Below the pieces are notes generated by a model that saw only the letters and a program-made list of their open reading frames with translations, ran no database searches and was not told the origin of the DNA. Both the position numbers and the translations under genes were made by a program. From Imbricaverruca yamaguchii (Eukaryota; Arthropoda; Thecostraca; Neoverrucidae), in assembly GCA_034440575.1 (NCBI GenBank), contig JAOTOL010001503.1:1110001-1174000 (forward strand): a stretch of DNA of 64,000 nucleotides. Direction: 5' to 3'. Below are positions 10,523 to 23,148 of this stretch, in pieces (within the stretch, counting starts at the first letter, position 1; the number at the start of each line of letters is the position of its first letter).

Positions 10523-10556
10523 TAGTTAGTTATTTGGGCTTTAGGGCGCTTCGAAC
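10523..10556 (+). repeat. Solo copy of a SINE-like 3' tail
   Basis: A GTTAGTTAGTTATTTGGG phrase followed by TTTAGGGCGC matches the 3' part of the SINE at 53.9-54.15 kb and the sequence at 59.75-59.81 kb (minus). Confidence 0.5.
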
Positions 10557-13299
10557 AGAATTGATAATTGGCACCCAAGCTGAGTTATTCAGTCAAAACT
10601 TCGTCTTGCATTGACGGTATAGATATAACTTACGGCGATAAAACTAATGTGAATCTGTACGTCAACGACTTCTTCAACCGTTGGCGCTCTCCAAGAGGAG
10701 AAAAGGCTTTCTTTTCCGCAGACAATTCCTCTCCACCTGCCGATCACTATTCCAAGATCTCCTTTATGGTGCCGTCATTGCGGTGTGATGTGTCCTGATC
10801 CCAGAAGTGTTCAGTGCATGCACTTTCTTTCTTCACGTCTGGTGGGATGCCCTGCCACGATCAACATTAATAGACCCGCCTCTGCCAACAACAGTTGAGG
10901 CCTGGAACCCTGACAGAACCTGGGTCGCATCCGCTGCTCTAAGATTCATCCATGCGGGTATTACGTGTGACTCGCGCTTGTGTTACTAGACCACTCGTGT
11001 TGCGCGATATCGGGGGGATGTGGTGTGGATGTACTCGGGTAGATAGTTCCTGTGGAACTCGCGATGTAATCTTGATTGGGTGTTTTTTCGGTGTACGTTT
11101 TTCCTGTTTCACATAATCTTGTATATATAGGCTTAACCCAGATACGCCCCTGTTGATCTCACTTGGCCTCAACACTTTATGACTTCATCCCACGATTTTC
11201 CCGACGATGCCCGATTGAATTATAGTACCGTGAGGTCACACGAGCGCCTTATTTGCTCACGTATTTTATCAACATATTTTCGGGACGTTTCCACTAGACA
11301 CAGATTCGGCGGTAGCACTGGGTAAACGACAGTACCACTGCTGGGACCTGCAGGAGTCTACTCGCTCGTTTTTCTGTTTACGTTTCATGCTGCCCGGAAG
11401 GCAATTCATTTTCAAGAATCTATGCCCTGTCCCAAAGGTGTCACTTTACATACGATGGGCACTGATCCCCCATCCAATCATTAGTTTGCCCTCCCCAATG
11501 ATTTATTTCCCCCCTCTCCCAATCAGACATATTCTTAACTATGGGGCCTGTAGAGCCGAAAATTAAGAAAGCTCGGAATATGCCCCTTCTGCGATCAACG
11601 ATTTTTTTAAGCCTATCCGGAGACATGCTATATGAAAGGTAAATTGGCCCCTTAGCCAATATCACAAAGCGACACCCATATCCCGCCCGAAAGTTTGCTT
11701 CCTGTTAGCCGTTCGGAGCAGTCCGGATGACCAAGAATCCTTCTGACACCATATATATTTATTATCCCAAAGGGTAAAGCAAATATTCTCCCGGACGGAC
11801 AGAATATTATAATATTTAATTATTCAATATTCTAAGTTACTTGGTAGATCGATGCTATCATTGCGCTTATCACTTCAATTAGGTGCATGGTTCGAGGAAG
11901 CGCCCCCCGGTAATCGATAAGCGTTGAGGTTACATGGATATAGCAAAGTCAAGGTAGAAAATCGTCTGTCCCGCGCCGTAGTCACATAGTATATATGTAT
12001 ATATTTGCCGCGAATTTGACACACCAACACTTAACCCGACGCACGGACAAAACATGGTTGACGCTCTCCGAACGCGTGGATAAGGACTCTATCGGACGTT
12101 CGATAGATTCCGGACACCTATTTTCGCCCGGGAGTCCTGTGAAGCACGCTTTACCTGGCTTTCGGGGCGAGGAATCGACCATAATTAGTTTAAGGCTACA
12201 TAAAAGGTGTAGGTCGAAGCCCTTGGATGCTGCCACGATTATTGTTTATTGCAATACGACTTATTTATGACGCATGTTGAGGGTTTCCCCCTATCCGTTT
12301 GCGATATTCTTTTTTTGTATGATGATACACGCGCAATAATCGAAGATCAATATAACATGGCCAGCGGCGGATCTAAGATTTGGTAAGAGGTTGGCACCCA
12401 TAATTTGTGTGCACCGTCTGTAGGTGGAAGTGTTCCTATAATTAAAATATGGTCTCACAAGGATGGGATGCGCTCCGAAAACTGCGTGTAGTTTCTGACG
12501 GCATAGCACCATAGCAGGTATTAGTCTTTGTGACATTTATCAAGGTAGTTTGGAGCGCATATCTCCGAAAACATTACACCGCCTGAGAGTTCATCTCGTT
12601 TCCTCTCCGATGATTTATAATTCGTCACATCGGCCACCATGTGGAGATGTGGGCCCACATGTCAGTCCAGGGATTCTCACATTGGTCCGAGGCCTCTCAT
12701 GTCGGTTTAGGGGCCCCATCACGATTGCCCTGCCGTTGGATTTAGTGATGAATGGTGTGGTAGAATGTCAACCGAGAAGTTCCGCGTATCGGATGTGCAT
12801 TTAAAACCTTCTGAGAAATGCGAAATAAAGAACATGTCTGCGTCTTTTCATACCGCGATGCACTTCATATATTGCATTCGATATGTCTTAGTCAAATAAT
12901 GCGGCTTATAATCAACACGCAATAGCATTTTACGTGCTTATGTGCTCAGTGTGTTTGCAAGGACACCGTCCATATCTTCGGACACTTGAGCCACCCCAAT
13001 CATTTTCATAAAACGACATACCTGGGTGAAGGTCACGGATTGTTTTGTTTGTGTAGATATCCAGCTTTATTAGCCTGACACATGGATATACGATAGCAAC
13101 CCGAAGCATCACAGGTTGGTGTGAACAGCAGGGTATCGTGAAGTGCAACACACTAATATTCGGTACATGTCCCCCTTGGTGTTAAAGCTTCGCGGAGTTG
13201 CTGCAGCTCACGTTATACGCACAAATACGGCGAAATGCTCTAGTCCCTTCACGGCTAAGGCAACATTCCATCATAACTAGTATATGTATATATATATGC
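10557..13299. other. 2.7 kb with no gene recognised
   Basis: Frames are all short and unlike proteins. An AT-rich imperfect palindrome lies near 11,811-11,842 (GAATATTATAATATTTAA and continuing), and a short TATATATGCCATG stretch lies near 13,280. Nothing else is supportable. Confidence 0.5.
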
Positions 13300-13650
13300 C
13301 ATGTGATCACCGAAGCTGGCATCATATGACTGTGCCAAATGTTCCTGCAGTCGCATGCCGTGTGACGGCAGACGCGGACACCGCATAGTGCGCACGAGCT
13401 GCACACCTGCCGGGCACTGTTCAGCTGTATAAGCTAGGTCACAAGGTCAAGAAAAAGACACAAGACACAGTATTATTCAGCTTGACACGATGGGTGGTGG
13501 AAATAAATATATAATGGAACAGCGGATATGGACATAATATCGAGCATATGGACACCAACATTGTTCCATATCAACTAGATCACTCTCTGGATAGCACAAC
13601 ATGGATGCTGATTGTATCGCTGCCGAAAGCCGGAATAAATTGTCCACAGG
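13300..13650 (+). repeat. Direct repeat D, copy 1
   Basis: This ~350-bp stretch recurs at 14,343-14,690 in the same orientation with roughly 85 percent identity by eye. Shared landmarks are GAAGCTGGCATCATATGA, CTGCACACCTGCCGGGCAC and CGGATATGGACATAATATCG. Copy spacing is about 1,045 bp. Confidence 0.85.
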
Positions 13651-14342
13651 TACGGCACATCACGAACGAATCAAATCAAATACATTGCCAAGGTAACCAT
13701 TTCATTTCGCAATGGGTGTGATCTGTGGTAGACGAAAATACTACTGTATTTCACGCCACAGGTAACCCTAGCTCAGCACGTGCGATCATGTTCACCGTGT
13801 TTGTTGCGACATGACGGGTCGATCGCTATCAGCCACATGGTCATGTTCCACAATGCTAGGACCTTACAGCGCATCTCCCTGATGCCACCACCAATGTGAC
13901 TTGCACTCAATAACGCTTCGAGTACTTGACGACGGATTCTGACGCTACGGTTTATACATCTACTGACGCTGCGGGTACAGCGTCCTCGTTCGCTCACTAA
14001 TGTTGCAACCGTACAACGATGGCTCCTGTCACTGGCATTGCGATGGTGTTCCACAACGCTTCCGTCAGGTGGCGTGCGATCACGGAGACATCAGCCGTGC
14101 GACGTGTGATCCAATCGATTCAGTCCCAGGGCTCGCTCTCATCGACGCCGCGTCAGAAGACGCTTCTTGGCACTGCCGACCTTTTGACACACCATCAGTG
14201 ACGATGCATCCGCATCATGTTGGGTAACTGACCGTGCGAACGTTAAGCGTACGCCCTGTGACGATTCGCTTGTAGGATGTCAGCGCATTGCTGGTGCAGC
14301 CACGTTATTTCCTCTCACTGCCAATATGACTGTATGACATGC
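13651..14342. other. Spacer between the two D repeats
   Basis: No recognised gene; frames on both strands are short and mutually overlapping. Confidence 0.5.
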
Positions 14343-14690
14343 GTTCACTGAAGCTGGCATCATATGATTGTGCCAATGATCCTGCAGCCGCATACCGCGT
14401 GACAGCAGTCGCGGACACCGTATAGCGCATACGGGCTGCACACCTGCCGGGCACGGTTCAGCTGTATAAGTTATGTCACAATGTCAAGAAGACACAATAC
14501 GCAGCATTATTCAGTTTGACACGAGGGATTGTGAAAATAAATATACAATAGGATAGCGGATATGGACATAATATCGAACATATGGACATCAACATTCTTC
14601 AATGTTAACTGCATCCCCCTTTGGATAGCACAGCACGGATGCTGATTGCATCGCTTGCCGAAAGTCGGAAGAAAAACTTTTTTTGGGGAA
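14343..14690 (+). repeat. Direct repeat D, copy 2
   Basis: Partner of 13,300-13,650. The large foldback begins shortly after its end. Confidence 0.85.
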
Positions 14691-14724
14691 AGGGAGATGA
14701 ACGTATGAAACACTATAATTATCC

Positions 14725-15185
14725 TGCCCATGAGTATGCAGAAGACAGGTGACCTTAGTTGACACCATACAGCATTTCGGATTATGCTAAGACACACAGA
14801 GACGAGTCACATGGAAACACTGGTCTCTGAGGGTGATCTAAGTGAAGAATAGTTTGTGGATTTAAAAAAAAAATAGGCGAATAAACAATAAGCCGTAAAT
14901 CACATACACATGCACACACATGCATACACACATATACATACATATATATAAGCATGCATATGTATATATATAAGCATGTGTGAGTGTGCATGTGTATGTA
15001 ATTTAGGGCTTATTTGTGTGTTTGCCTACTTCTTTTAATGCACAAACTATTCTGCTTCACTTAGATCATCCTCAGAGACCACAGTGTTGCTCTGTGACTC
15101 GTCTTTGTGTGTCTTAGCATAACCCCAAATGCCATATGATATCAACTAAGGTCACCTGTCTACTTCATACCTATGGGTATACACA
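14725..15185. repeat. Foldback element with ~220-bp imperfect inverted arms
   Basis: The left arm (about 14,731-14,950) and right arm (about 14,957-15,180) are reverse complements. Matching blocks include ACAGGTGACCTTAGTTGA, TATGCTAAGACACACA and GATCTAAGTGAAG with their mirror images. The centre is an AT-rich ATATATAAGCATGCATATG-type stretch. A partial third copy of the arm motif (ACACAGAGACGA) follows at about 15,259. Confidence 0.85.
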
Positions 15186-16039
15186 TGCATGCATGTATTT
15201 ATGCATGTATATATGCGGGTATGCACATATGTATGCATTTTGGAATTTTGCTTGCATACACAGAGACGAATCACAGTGCATCACTGTAGTTAAAAAAGGA
15301 TGGATTAAGCAAACCCATGGACAGGTGGTGCCATTCTCATGAGCATCGGCACTTCTCTAGAAGGCTTCAGTGCACCCCCTCCCCAGTCAACTGATTTCAG
15401 CCTAAAGATACCAAAAGGCACCCTACCCTCACACAAATTTATGGATCAACCTCTGTAGAAAGCCAAGGCATCAGCAACAGCCTGAGACTGGACCAACAGT
15501 CATGGGCACAGAAGAATAACCTTGGGTTCTTTTACGACACATTCAGCTGGTAGGTCATATAGCATCACCAACTTGTCACTGTGCATTACATGATCCCATC
15601 TAAACGCTTTACAACCGACCTTCATAGTCATGGGCTAGGTCTGACATTGTCTGGTGATCAATTCTCTCATTTTTCCCTTGCATCTGATGTTCGTTTTTAT
15701 CTTAATATATTTTTTTATTCCATTCTCTCAAATTGCCCACATTCATCCCATTGGCATTTTGTATGTGTTGGATGTGGTCATTATGCGTGACCACCAGGTA
15801 CGTAGTGTTATATGTTGTTGGGGGAAATGAGTTATATAATGACTTACAATTGCCACAATGTTGGCTTTGTTCCCCCATAAATAAAACTATCAAAATGGGC
15901 CATATGGAGTGTGCCCCAAATCCATTTGGACCAGATCATTTCCTTCATGTATTCTGACCCTCCCCTCACCCCAATAGTACTCCCGATGTGAAATAGTTGG
16001 AAGAATTGTGGGTTTTATGATATGAGCACGACTTTTTAT
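15186..16039. other. No gene recognised
   Basis: Short frames only; AT-rich tract near 15,700. No repeat partner found in the window. Confidence 0.5.
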
Positions 16040-16612
16040 GCCTGAGCACTAAAGTACATATCACAAATGCACTCATGGTAAATATACGTAATATCAAATG
16101 TACATACAGTATATGCACCTAAGCAATGTGTTTAAACGCAGACACGTATGCTCAAATGTACGTACATTTGCTGTTGCATCTTTTACGTTTACGTACTGAT
16201 GCATATGTACGTTTGTCCATGCATACATTTGCGCTTACATACTTTGGCGCCAACGTACGTTTGTGCTTAGGTAAAATTACGCTTACGTGCATTTGCACAT
16301 ACGTACATTTTCACTTACATACATTTGTGCACATGAAATTTTGTACTTTCGCACTTTTGCGCTCATATACATTTGCGCAAATCAGACTTTTGCGCTTACG
16401 TACATTTGCGCATACGTACCTTTGTGAATACGTACATTTGCGCTTACGTACACTTCCACATACCTACATTTTCCAGAGCATTTACGCTCACGTACATTTG
16501 TCATGCGTACATTTGTGCTTACGTACAATTGCCGTACATACATCTGCGCTTATGCACATTTGCATACGCATATTTGCGTATTCATATCCGCCATGCGTAC
16601 CTAGATACGTGC
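16040..16612. repeat. Second 16-bp minisatellite with orientation switch
   Basis: About 110 bp of forward-type degenerate units is followed by about 450 bp of reverse-type units (TTTGCGCTTACGTACA). The switch is marked by an exact 18-bp palindrome, CAAATGTACGTACATTTG, at 16,153-16,170. Same family as 6.0-7.4 kb. Confidence 0.9.
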
Positions 16613-17629
16613 TAGGCTACTAAACATATATTAATCATGACCTAGCCCACCACCATTTTTGTCCTGAGGTAAATTAATTCTTGATGCAATTATAACACAT
16701 GTATAGACACAACTATACATACATGAACCTGAAGCAATTATGTCCCAAAATGTAGTTACAATTTGAAAATAAAAGCATCAAATTAATTCAAACCACATTA
16801 GAAAACAACGAAATATATCTGACAAAATCAGCTACTTTGCACCTATGTATCAAAACATATTTAGATAGGTCTCGATATACATGTCTTATAATTACTGTAC
16901 TTTGAAGCCTAAATAGCAACCTCGGTACCACATTCATAAACACTGCATCATAAAAATAAATTTCAAGAAATCAGAAGTTACCAGTAACTACAGATGTACC
17001 ACCTTTTCAAGGTATCATTCAGACATAATAATTTTAGTCTTAAAAAACAGGTCAGGCTAGGTTATGTTGGTGTTTTTAACTTTACAATTGTTCTGGTGGT
17101 GGTGGTGGATTGGAGTTTAGGGGCGCGTCGACATCTAGGGTCATTTTTATCTATCATTTTTTTAATCTATCTAGGGTTTAGGGTCAATTATCCAGTCTTA
17201 TAAGCAATGTGTGATTTAACATTGCACATTTGTTTCGTTTCCTTGCAAGTCATCATGACTTGGCAGTAGGTACATACCTAGAAGAGGGGGGTTCTGAACA
17301 CTTGAGGCATTATGTAACAAATAGCTCTACTGCCACTTCTGTACAGCTGAACCAGTAATTGTACTGTGTGTACTGAACACAACAATGAATAATCTATCCA
17401 TATTCAAACAGTTCCTTTCAATGAAAATCCTCTAGACACTTGCAAAGAGAAACTTTAAAAGGGATCATCATGTTTGTAGTGGTGTGCCATATTCTGGACA
17501 CCAAAATGCTGTTGTGCAAGATTACCTCATTGTAGTTGTTGGTGCAAGCTATTAGTAGCCACTAAAAAATGCTGGTGTAATTGCAATTTTTTAAAATAAA
17601 ATGAACATCACTTCCTTATGGTTTCCTTA
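16613..17629. other. AT-rich spacer with a SINE-tail fragment
   Basis: No gene recognised. Near 17,112-17,150 a GAGTTTAGGGGCGCGTCGA phrase followed by AGGGTCAT matches the tail seen at 59.75-59.81 kb (minus strand). Confidence 0.5.
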
Positions 17630-17649
17630 AGCACTGCTCCTGGAAGATT

Positions 17650-18470
17650 AGGTGCAGTGCAGCACTCTCTACCAGCATATCTGAAGTGCTGGAGCTCATC
17701 CTTGTAGAATGGCTGGAGCCATTTTTCCATACGAATGATGCTCAGTTTGGCTTCAAAGCCGGACACTCCACCACCCAGGCTACATATGTTCTGAAGGAAA
17801 CTATTCACCACTATGCCAGGCAGGGTAGCCCAGTCTATGCCTGCTTCTTAGATGCCAGCAAGGCATTTGACAGTTTGTCATGCAAAGCTTTTTCAAATAC
17901 TAGCTGACAGGTGTCCCGACAGCATACCTCAGACTTCTAATTACATGGTATCGGTCCCAACAGATGGGAGTGAGGTGGGCTGACAGTAGATCAGAATCAT
18001 TTTCTATTAAGAATGGTGTCAGACAAGGGGGAAATACCTGACCTCTGCTGTTTAATGTGTGCATAGATAAGCCTTTATATGATTTGCAGAAGACTCATGT
18101 GGGTTGTCATGTTGGACTGCATGCTGTAAATGTTCTGGCATATGCTGATGACATTGTTCTGCTGGCCCCCACTAGGGCAGGACTTCAGGTGCTAGTTAGG
18201 TCATGTGAGACCTTTGTGGCCTCAATGGATGTGAAACTTAATGTTGAAAAGACTGTCTGTATGGTGTTTTGCCCTCAAAGACCATACTCATCATCACATC
18301 TGATGTGTTGCCAAGGGCCACAAGTACTCCTCTGTGGAAAACTGCTTACATGGGTCCAGAAGTTCAGATATCTGGGGCACAAAATTGAATGCAACATGAG
18401 TGATTGTGCAGATATAAAGACATAAAGACATAAACGATTAGTGCAACTATGAGCCACAAGGGCCATTCTT
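17650..18470 (+). pseudogene. Degenerate reverse transcriptase of a CR1/L2/Rex1-like LINE, part 1
   Basis: The plus strand encodes GFKAGHSTTQA and CFLDASKAFD (17,686-17,907), then in a shifted frame NGVRQGGN with a stop where a Leu-Ser is expected, then LAYADDIVLLAPT (18,057-18,425) with the catalytic YADD. These are reverse-transcriptase blocks in correct order. Frameshifts and stops show it is dead. It is interrupted near 18,470 by a minus-strand LINE piece and seems to resume at 19,175. Clade assignment is tentative. Confidence 0.8.
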
Positions 18471-18555
18471 GGTTGCACTCTATACACTGAACCAGTTGCA
18501 CACAAAATCTGTCAATCAGCCCTCCCTGTAATACTGAAAAGCAAGCCCTGTATTC

Positions 18556-19166
18556 CTATAATGATTGTCTGCTGTTTTTAAAGATGTTCAATGTGCTGCT
18601 ACTGACAATGTTTTCTGGCAGCTGGTTCCAATGTTCTACTACCCTGTTGGTGAAGAAAGTCTGCCTTAACCTTGTTCTGCTGTGGTTAACTTTAATTTTG
18701 AATTGATGACCTCTAATTGCATCATTTCTGTTCAATTCAAACACTTCCCCAAGATATCCCCTCTCCAGACCATGGACAAATTTAAAGACCTCGATTAAAT
18801 CTCCTCTCAGCCTTCTATATCTAAGTGAAAACATATTCAATTTCTTTAATCTTTCATCATATACCAGGTTGCTTATACCATTAACCATTTTTGTAGCCCT
18901 CTTTTATACTCTCTCTAAAAGCCAACAATCTTTTCATGGCTAGGAGACCAAGCTTGGATACAGTATTCCAAATGTGGCCTGACATATGCACAGTAAAGCT
19001 TCCTGAAGACTTCCTCACTCCTGTATGATACATTCCTATTTATTGCCCTGAGCATTCTCAGTGCTTTCTTCCTGGCTTCCTTGATCTGTTCTGATGCCCA
19101 AATTTTGTGTTTAGAATAATACCTAAATCCTTCTTTGCAGAGATATGCAGAAGACCAGACATGCAT
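18556..19166 (-). pseudogene. C-terminal fragment of another CR1-like LINE, nested and inverted
   Basis: Minus strand 19,166-18,915 encodes LYCAYVRPHLEYCIQAWSPS. Minus strand 18,888-18,556 encodes YDERLKKLNMFSL, YRRLRGDLIEVFK and RLRQTFFTNRVVEHWNQLP. These are conserved blocks of the region after the reverse transcriptase in CR1/Rex-like LINEs. At least one stop separates the two parts. It is 5'-truncated, as is usual for LINE insertions, and sits inside the plus-strand LINE. Confidence 0.8.
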
Positions 19167-19174
19167 TGTATTAC

Positions 19175-19500
19175 CAGGTAAACATGCTCTGTGCTGCTAG
19201 GATGTGCAGACAAGCTCATGCTAGTTAGGCTGTTTAAGATATACTGTCCCCTCTATGGGTGTGAATTGTGGAACACTGGATGGGAAACGAGTTTCCGCTA
19301 AGTCTGTATAGCCCATCACTCCTGCTTGAAAAGGCTAGTCAAGGTTCCTAGGTACTCTCGCAATCATGAAGTGTGTTGAAAGGAGGGTGGGAATTAAGGC
19401 TCTTCTTTAGCGATTTCATCCCTTAAAACATTTTTTGCACTCCATGTTCATACTGGATAGAATGGATTCCTCATGTACTCTGACAAAAACATGCAGAAGG
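19175..19500 (+). pseudogene. Resumed tail of the plus-strand LINE
   Basis: After the nested insert, the plus strand encodes a NMLCAARMC block and LVRLFKIYCPLYGCELW in two frames. This is the thumb-like block expected downstream of YADD. Order and strand match the fragment at 17.65-18.47 kb. Confidence 0.65.
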
Positions 19501-21289
19501 AAGAAAAATGCCACTAAAAAGGAATACAAGATTAAAGAAAACATCCACCAAACATGTTATTCTACTTACGATTACCAAATAAACTAGCCACTTTTTGTAC
19601 CATCAAGCACACAGATAACATCCAAACACACACCACATCAAACCACAATCAACAGAAATGCCAACAACATGTCAAACCTTGCACATGCTCACTGAACAGT
19701 GCCCTCCAGACTACAAATTTGGTGATGTGTCTCCAGAAACCTGCATCCGAACCACCTTGTAGTGGGAAAAATTGTTGACTGATCCTTTGCTTTGCATTCA
19801 GCTATCACATCCAACTGGCATGTGCTGTACTGGTGCAGTAGTGGTATTGGGTCTGTATCAAATAGGCTGCATATGTAGGTAGGTGTGTGCTCTGAGCTGA
19901 GGGTGGAGTGTGAACTATTTGTTTGTTTTTCATTTAGCTAGCCTTGCACTGGACCAACAGTGAAAGGAAAGCACATTGCTCCTGTGAGTTATAAGAGGTG
20001 AAGCTGAGCTGATCATCACAACTCCCTGTCTTGTGGTGCCATCCATCATCCACTTCTTTGTTTCTGCATGCTGATGTGACCAAAAATGACAATGTACATT
20101 ACTTATTACATAGGTAAGTCTACTGACTAGGTACATATTATTTTCCTTCGGTTACTGGTAAATAGATTCCATGCATCAAAAAATATTATGTCCATGAAAA
20201 CATAGTTGAAAATGTCCTGAGGAAATCTGTTTGCATGCTGACTCCAAACCTGAAAAGTAGGTTTCCCATTGGGAAACCTACTTGGGAAACCTAACTGGGA
20301 AATTGGGAAACCTAACTGGGAAATTCCCAATCTGGTTGAGTTTGGATTTTGGAATGCTGCCATGCCACATGCTGGTGGCAAGTAGACATCTTGTATTTGT
20401 GCATAGCCTCATGGGCAGCAGCAATGCCATTATAAAAGCACTATGTAAGAGTGAGATAGCTTGGTTGGGTATTATTGCACAAAATCATGCTCAAATTAGG
20501 TATGAATATGAACTTGCATCTATGGATTTATTGGTGGCCAGTAAAGCTGATCAAAGCCACATCAAACACACATTTAGGTCACAGCTGGAATAAATTGTAC
20601 TGGAAAGAGCTGATCAGGCTTATGTGCATGACCCAGGGTTGAATTGAGCAGATGTGGCACAGTGGTTGCTGTCTCAGTTTGGTTGTGTTGCTGGTCTGTA
20701 TGCATGAAGGCATTGTGTGTTGTATGGTAGCCCAGATATGTACTGAGAAAGGTGCAAAATACAGGTCATTATTATTATTATTATTGCTAGCGCATACACA
20801 AAGAATAGGTAGAGCTGTGTGATGGCATTGTACAAAGAATAGGTAGAGCTGTGTGATCAGGCCTTAACATTTGGATTGTAAACAGGTTCATTGTTCATTT
20901 ATGAATATGACCTTATTTTTCTTATTTATGCGCTGAACATCATGTGGGAGATATTCAAAGGTATTTGCCTCAAATAAGGTGTCCATTAAACAGAACATGT
21001 TCAGATATCTACCTTTTCCCTAACCAATGTAAGCAGGTAAGTGGGCATCTATATCTTTTTGGCCTTGTGAAATACCAGCAGAAATACATCCTCACCGTAC
21101 TCACTTGTCTGTGGCAGAACCTCATGAAAGGGCTGAGCACCATCCCTTCAAGAACTTGATCATGATGCAACTGCAGGAGCGCTTCCACGTGTCCAATTAC
21201 CAACGGCTTTTCCTTTTGCAAAAAGTCGTCAGGAATTGTGGTGATTTCTTAGCTCACAACAAATGGCAACAATTTTGAAGCCGTTTGTT
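19501..21289. other. No gene recognised; small internal repeats
   Basis: A GGGAAACCTAACTGGGAAATT phrase is doubled at about 20,285-20,332. An (ATT)n run lies near 20,768. The phrase AAAGAATAGGTAGAGCTGTG is doubled at about 20,800 and 20,834. Frames are short. Confidence 0.5.
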
Positions 21290-21575
21290 ATTGTTTATGT
21301 GCTGCCGTCTGCCGGCACGCATGTAAGCTCTTGTGCCGCTGAGCGTTTACGGTGTCATCTAGCGGTCGAATTCAGAACTATTTTTGGAACTTATGAAACC
21401 GGGTACTTATGACTTTGGGTACTTGTGAATTCACCCTGTCTGGAGTATTTTGGAAGTTATCTGGCAACTTTTGGAACTTATGAAACCAAATCTGGCATAT
21501 TTTGGAACTTATGAAACCAAATCTGGCATATTTTGGAACTTATGACTCTTGGTACTTGTGACACTTGGTACTTAT
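21290..21575 (+). repeat. Dispersed repeat, inverted partner at 4.22-4.44 kb
   Basis: Matches the reverse complement of 4,218-4,440. It includes a 31-bp tandem duplication (GGAACTTATGAAACC and AAATCTGGCATA) at about 21,470-21,535 that is absent from the other copy. Confidence 0.75.
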
Positions 21576-21726
21576 GAAGGTCCCCCGGAGCGAAACTATA
21601 ATTCCGGAAGAGTGCAAGGACAAAATAAATTCATTCGGCGATCTTACTGTTACGTTCACAGAATGACATCACTGGATAGACTGTTGCGCTGTTTTATAAT
21701 TTCGGAGAGGCGTGTGGCCCTTCGGT

Positions 21727-22234
21727 GTCAAATTTTGCCCATCAGATAGTGAATCCCCTCACATATGAAGCGGAAATGAGCATGCAGCAAAAAGCACAAA
21801 ACTGCGGGCTAGAATCGGAGCGGGAGCGCCGATGGCCCGTCGATGGTCCCCCCGACAGCCCCAATAGTGGTCCCGCCGATAGTCCCGTTAATGTTCCTGG
21901 AACTAGTAACATCCGCTCGTTCACTCTGGTGGCCTGTGACTCAGGACGGATTCCAGGCGACTGACACCCACAGTTAACATCGCGACTATACCATGTCGTG
22001 TGGCCAGTGTATTGATGTCCGGAGACTGCGCCGACTGGCACGGTCTGCGCTGTGGAGCATCCTGCTACCATTGCTGAAACCAGGCCTGAAGCCGATGCAT
22101 CAAACAATCCTTCAGCTGCAGTAGGCAGTTGATACAGAGGAGCTTCCTCTGATGGCAGCGATAATCCTGCCCAAGCCTGCGGCAGCCGTTGGAGAAATAG
22201 TCTTCAACAGCTCACGGACGTGTGGGGCATCCCG
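21727..22234 (+). repeat. Dispersed repeat A, copy 1
   Basis: About 500 bp aligns with 32,980-33,490 in the same orientation. Shared blocks include TTCCAGGCGACTGA, CGCCGACTGGCAC, GTTGATACAGAGGAGCTTCC and GGACGTGTGGGGCATCCC. Inside is a GATGGTCCC/CCGATGGCCCC minisatellite that differs in copy number. Confidence 0.8.
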
Positions 22235-22700
22235 TGTGGTACTTCCTTGCATGGAATAGGTATACTTACGCTGCAGACCAATGGTGCACCTATAATTTGT
22301 GTCGGGAATGTGACGGGTTTGGATGATGCACATGCTTGCTACGTTTCAGTGGCATATCAGGCATTGGTGCAGCCAGGGGTTTCTTAAGGGGGATTGTCGA
22401 ACAAAAATGTCATTACAGAGACCACTTAAAAAATACATGAAACAACACCCCTGTCCAGGGTTGCTGCCTGCACCCATGTACCCCGTATATGCTAGCAGGA
22501 CAAGCAATCTCAGCCGAAATTAGTCTCCAACAACTGATGAATATACAGGATGCCTGATGGTCAGGGTGGGCTGGAATGATATTTGGTTTTGAAAGTGCCT
22601 TTAACGGAAGAACAATACCCGCCACCCCCCACCCCCAGAGCAAAAGTGAGCAAGTGACGGTTCATCTCAGATATGAAATTCCCCCGAGGTAAGAGTGCGG

Positions 22701-23148
22701 GCTGACCCATGCGGACGCCTGCATTCTCAACGCATCTAACCGCCTAGAAATACGCCTTCAATATTGGTAGAGGAGCATATATAGCCAATAATGTTCCGCA
22801 TATTACCAAGAACGGTGCCCGAATGGCCCAGGAGGGTGCCTACATTCTCAAGAAACACAGCTGTCCGGAATAGCACCTGTATTGGCAAGATAGGCGCCTG
22901 ACCTCACAGACGGGTTCCATCGTCTTCCAGCTGCCTTATTATTTTGCTGGTTTTAGCTGGGTGGATGCCCTCAACCGATTGGGTTGAAGCTGGTTCTGCT
23001 GGAAGGGCACTTGCGGACCCAGCTAACATGCTACCCGCCAGGTCTTGCTCCCCTTGGCGATGACAGAAATCATGTCCTGGGCCAATAGCACGCCCATTGC
23101 CGAAGTCGCCGTGTTGCACAGGACATGTGCTAGATAACCCGTCAGGAT
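22701..23148 (+). repeat. Dispersed repeat B, copy 1
   Basis: About 440 bp aligns with 31,829-32,250 in the same orientation. Shared blocks include TTTTAGCTGGGTGGAT, AGGAGCATAT and CCTACATT/CACAGCTGTCCG. The 466 bp before it (22,235-22,700) holds nothing I recognise. Confidence 0.8.
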
